Of a stretch of 6,785 bases of DNA, positions 5,549 to 6,785 are shown piece after piece (position 1 is the stretch's first letter; every line of letters starts with the position of its first letter). Both the position numbers and the translations under genes were made by a program. The stretch spans positions 1 through 6,785 of the forward strand of contig CAMCTE010000152.1 in assembly GCA_945878385.1 (NCBI GenBank). The letters are read 5' to 3'. The notes below the pieces were generated by a model. That model saw nothing but the letters and a program-made list of their open reading frames with translations. It was not told the origin of the DNA and ran no database searches. This DNA comes from Azohydromonas lata NBRC 102462 (GTDB lineage: Bacteria; Pseudomonadota; Gammaproteobacteria; Burkholderiales; Burkholderiaceae_C).

Positions 5549-6553
5549 ATGACCATGGATTCCCAGCTGCCCGATTTCATTAAAGCCCTTGGCGGTGGCG
5601 TGTATGCCGTCGACACGGGTTTCCACCGGCCCCGTTTCGACGCCGCGTACCTGATGGTGCAGGCCGGCCGTGCGGCCTTCGTCGATACCGGAACGAACTA
5701 CAGCGTGCCGCGCCTGCTGGAAGCCCTGTCTGCGTTGGGCCTGGACCGCAGTGCAGTGGACTATGTCATTCCCACCCATGTTCACCTGGACCACGCCGGC
5801 GGCGTGGGCCTGTTGATGAGTGAACTGCCACTGGCCACCGCCTTGGTGCATGAGCGTGGCGCGCGCCACATGGTCGACCCGACGGCGCTGTACATGGGCG
5901 CCACGGCGGTGTACGGCGCTCAGGAGATGGAGCGTTCCTATGGCCGCTTGTTGCCGGTGCCGGCCGAGCGGGTGCAGGCCACTCATGACGACATGACGCT
6001 GGACTGGTACGGGCGAAGCCTGCGCTTCATCGACACGCCCGGCCATGCGAGACACCACCACTGCCTGTGGGACAGCGCCACACGCGGCTGGTTCACCGGC
6101 GACACTTTTGGCCTGAGCTACCGGGTATTCGACACGGCATCAGGCGCCTGGGTGATGCCCACCACCACCCCCGTGCAGTTCGAGCCCGAAGCACTCAAGC
6201 ATTCCATCGGACGCTTGGTGGAAGCGGACCCGCAATGCGTCTATCTCACTCACTACAGCCGCATCGATCAACCGCGCCACCATGCTCGGCGCCTGCTGCG
6301 ACTGATCGATGAGATGGTGGAAATAGGCCACACCCACGCGGCGAAGGCCGCGCCTGAGCGGCATGAGGTCTACAAGGCGGCACTGCGAGAGTGCCTGCTG
6401 GCCGACCTGCGCCGGCACGGTGTAGCCCCGGCACTGATTGACGACGGCACCGCAGACGACTGGCTGGCCTTGGATGTGGAACTCAACGCACAGGGCTTGG
6501 CAATCTGGATCGACAAGCAGGCACAGAAGAGCGGATCAACCGCGCAAGGCTGA
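5549..6553 (+). CDS. MBL-fold metallohydrolase of unknown substrate
   Basis: The 334-residue protein has the metallo-beta-lactamase fold signature. The HxHxDH motif is THVHLDH (76-82; ligands His77, His79, Asp81, His82), followed by His166 in DTPGH, the bridging Asp185 in FTGDTFG and His235 in THYS. This is the full ligand set for two metal ions, so the enzyme is probably an active hydrolase of the glyoxalase II-like superfamily. The C-terminal part (about 240-334) is helical and extends beyond the minimal fold. No signal peptide is seen, so it is likely cytoplasmic. The substrate cannot be told from sequence alone; thioesters, lactones and phosphoesters are all used in this superfamily. ATG 5549 and ATG 5555 are both possible starts and neither has a good Shine-Dalgarno. 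It stands alone after a terminator and overlaps the end of convergent eda by 18 bp. Confidence 0.9.
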   Translation: MTMDSQLPDFIKALGGGVYAVDTGFHRPRFDAAYLMVQAGRAAFVDTGTNYSVPRLLEALSALGLDRSAVDYVIPTHVHLDHAGGVGLLMSELPLATALVHERGARHMVDPTALYMGATAVYGAQEMERSYGRLLPVPAERVQATHDDMTLDWYGRSLRFIDTPGHARHHHCLWDSATRGWFTGDTFGLSYRVFDTASGAWVMPTTTPVQFEPEALKHSIGRLVEADPQCVYLTHYSRIDQPRHHARRLLRLIDEMVEIGHTHAAKAAPERHEVYKAALRECLLADLRRHGVAPALIDDGTADDWLALDVELNAQGLAIWIDKQAQKSGSTAQG

Positions 6554-6785
6554 TGCGGCTTTGGCCAGCGCCGTGATGCCGGCCCAATCGCTGGCGTCCA
6601 TGAGCGAGGCCGGTGTAAGCCACGAGCCGCCGCACACGCGCACATTGGGCAAGGCCAAAAATTCGGGCGCCGACTGCACCGTGATGCCCCCGGTGGGGCA
6701 AAACACCACATCAGGGAAGGGCCCGGCCAAGGCCTTGAGCATCGGAATGCCGCCGGCGGCGGTGGCCGGGAAGAACTTCAGGAAC
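6536..6785 (-). CDS. eda: KDPG/KHG aldolase, C-terminal part (5' end beyond window)
   Basis: Read on the minus strand, the window edge cuts into a 2-keto-3-deoxy-6-phosphogluconate aldolase, the Entner-Doudoroff enzyme that splits KDPG into pyruvate and glyceraldehyde 3-phosphate. Eighty-two residues remain of a family length of about 210. They begin FLKFFPA, where the Lys corresponds to the Schiff-base lysine (Lys133 of E. coli Eda), and continue through CPTGGI and GGSWL, the phosphate-binding and C-terminal signatures, to the stop at 6538-6536. The last full codon at the edge is 6784-6782. An upstream ATG-like start inside the window would be internal. The gene converges on the metallohydrolase gene with an 18-bp tail overlap. 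Its promoter and any edd partner lie outside the window. Confidence 0.94.
   Translation of the reverse strand, partial: FLKFFPATAAGGIPMLKALAGPFPDVVFCPTGGITVQSAPEFLALPNVRVCGGSWLTPASLMDASDWAGITALAKAASALRG

Overview
The window is a high-GC chromosomal segment, most likely from a betaproteobacterium of the order Burkholderiales. This is judged from protein style: the TonB N-terminus, the ExbB with a signal peptide, tandem ExbD genes and the Eda C-terminus. No mobile element, tRNA, rRNA or CRISPR array is visible.

Layout, left to right. (1) 1-1228, +: the C-terminal part of a membrane-bound, proton-pumping pyrophosphatase (hppA), cut by the window edge; residues mark the K+-independent subfamily. 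(2) 1229-1614: a long intergenic region with three hairpins, a HexR-like palindrome, two AATCGATT palindromes and a candidate -10 box for the next operon. (3) 1615-4131, +: a complete tonB-exbB-exbD-exbD cluster encoding the inner-membrane motor that energises TonB-dependent outer-membrane transport. tonB most likely starts at a GTG at 1615. A strong hairpin without a T tract lies between exbB and the first exbD. (4) 4162-4193: a Rho-independent terminator. (5) 4219-5436, +: a secreted, periplasmic TPR-like helical-repeat protein, which ends at a second Rho-independent terminator (5462-5485). (6) 5549-6553, +: an MBL-fold metallohydrolase with a complete two-metal ligand set and unknown substrate. 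(7) 6785-6536, -: the C-terminal 82 residues of KDPG aldolase (eda), convergent with the MBL gene and overlapping its end by 18 bp.

How the genes work together. ExbB and ExbD use the proton gradient to drive TonB, and the membrane pyrophosphatase upstream adds to that gradient; their adjacency may be only incidental. The TPR gene has almost no room for a promoter after the terminator, so it is probably expressed by read-through from the ton operon, which makes its product a candidate accessory Ton component. No TonB-dependent receptor and no recognisable Fur box is in view, so the transported substrate and the regulation remain open. The most interesting points are the TPR protein behind an internal terminator, the two diverged ExbD copies, and the palindromes upstream of tonB. 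No wholly new system is evident.
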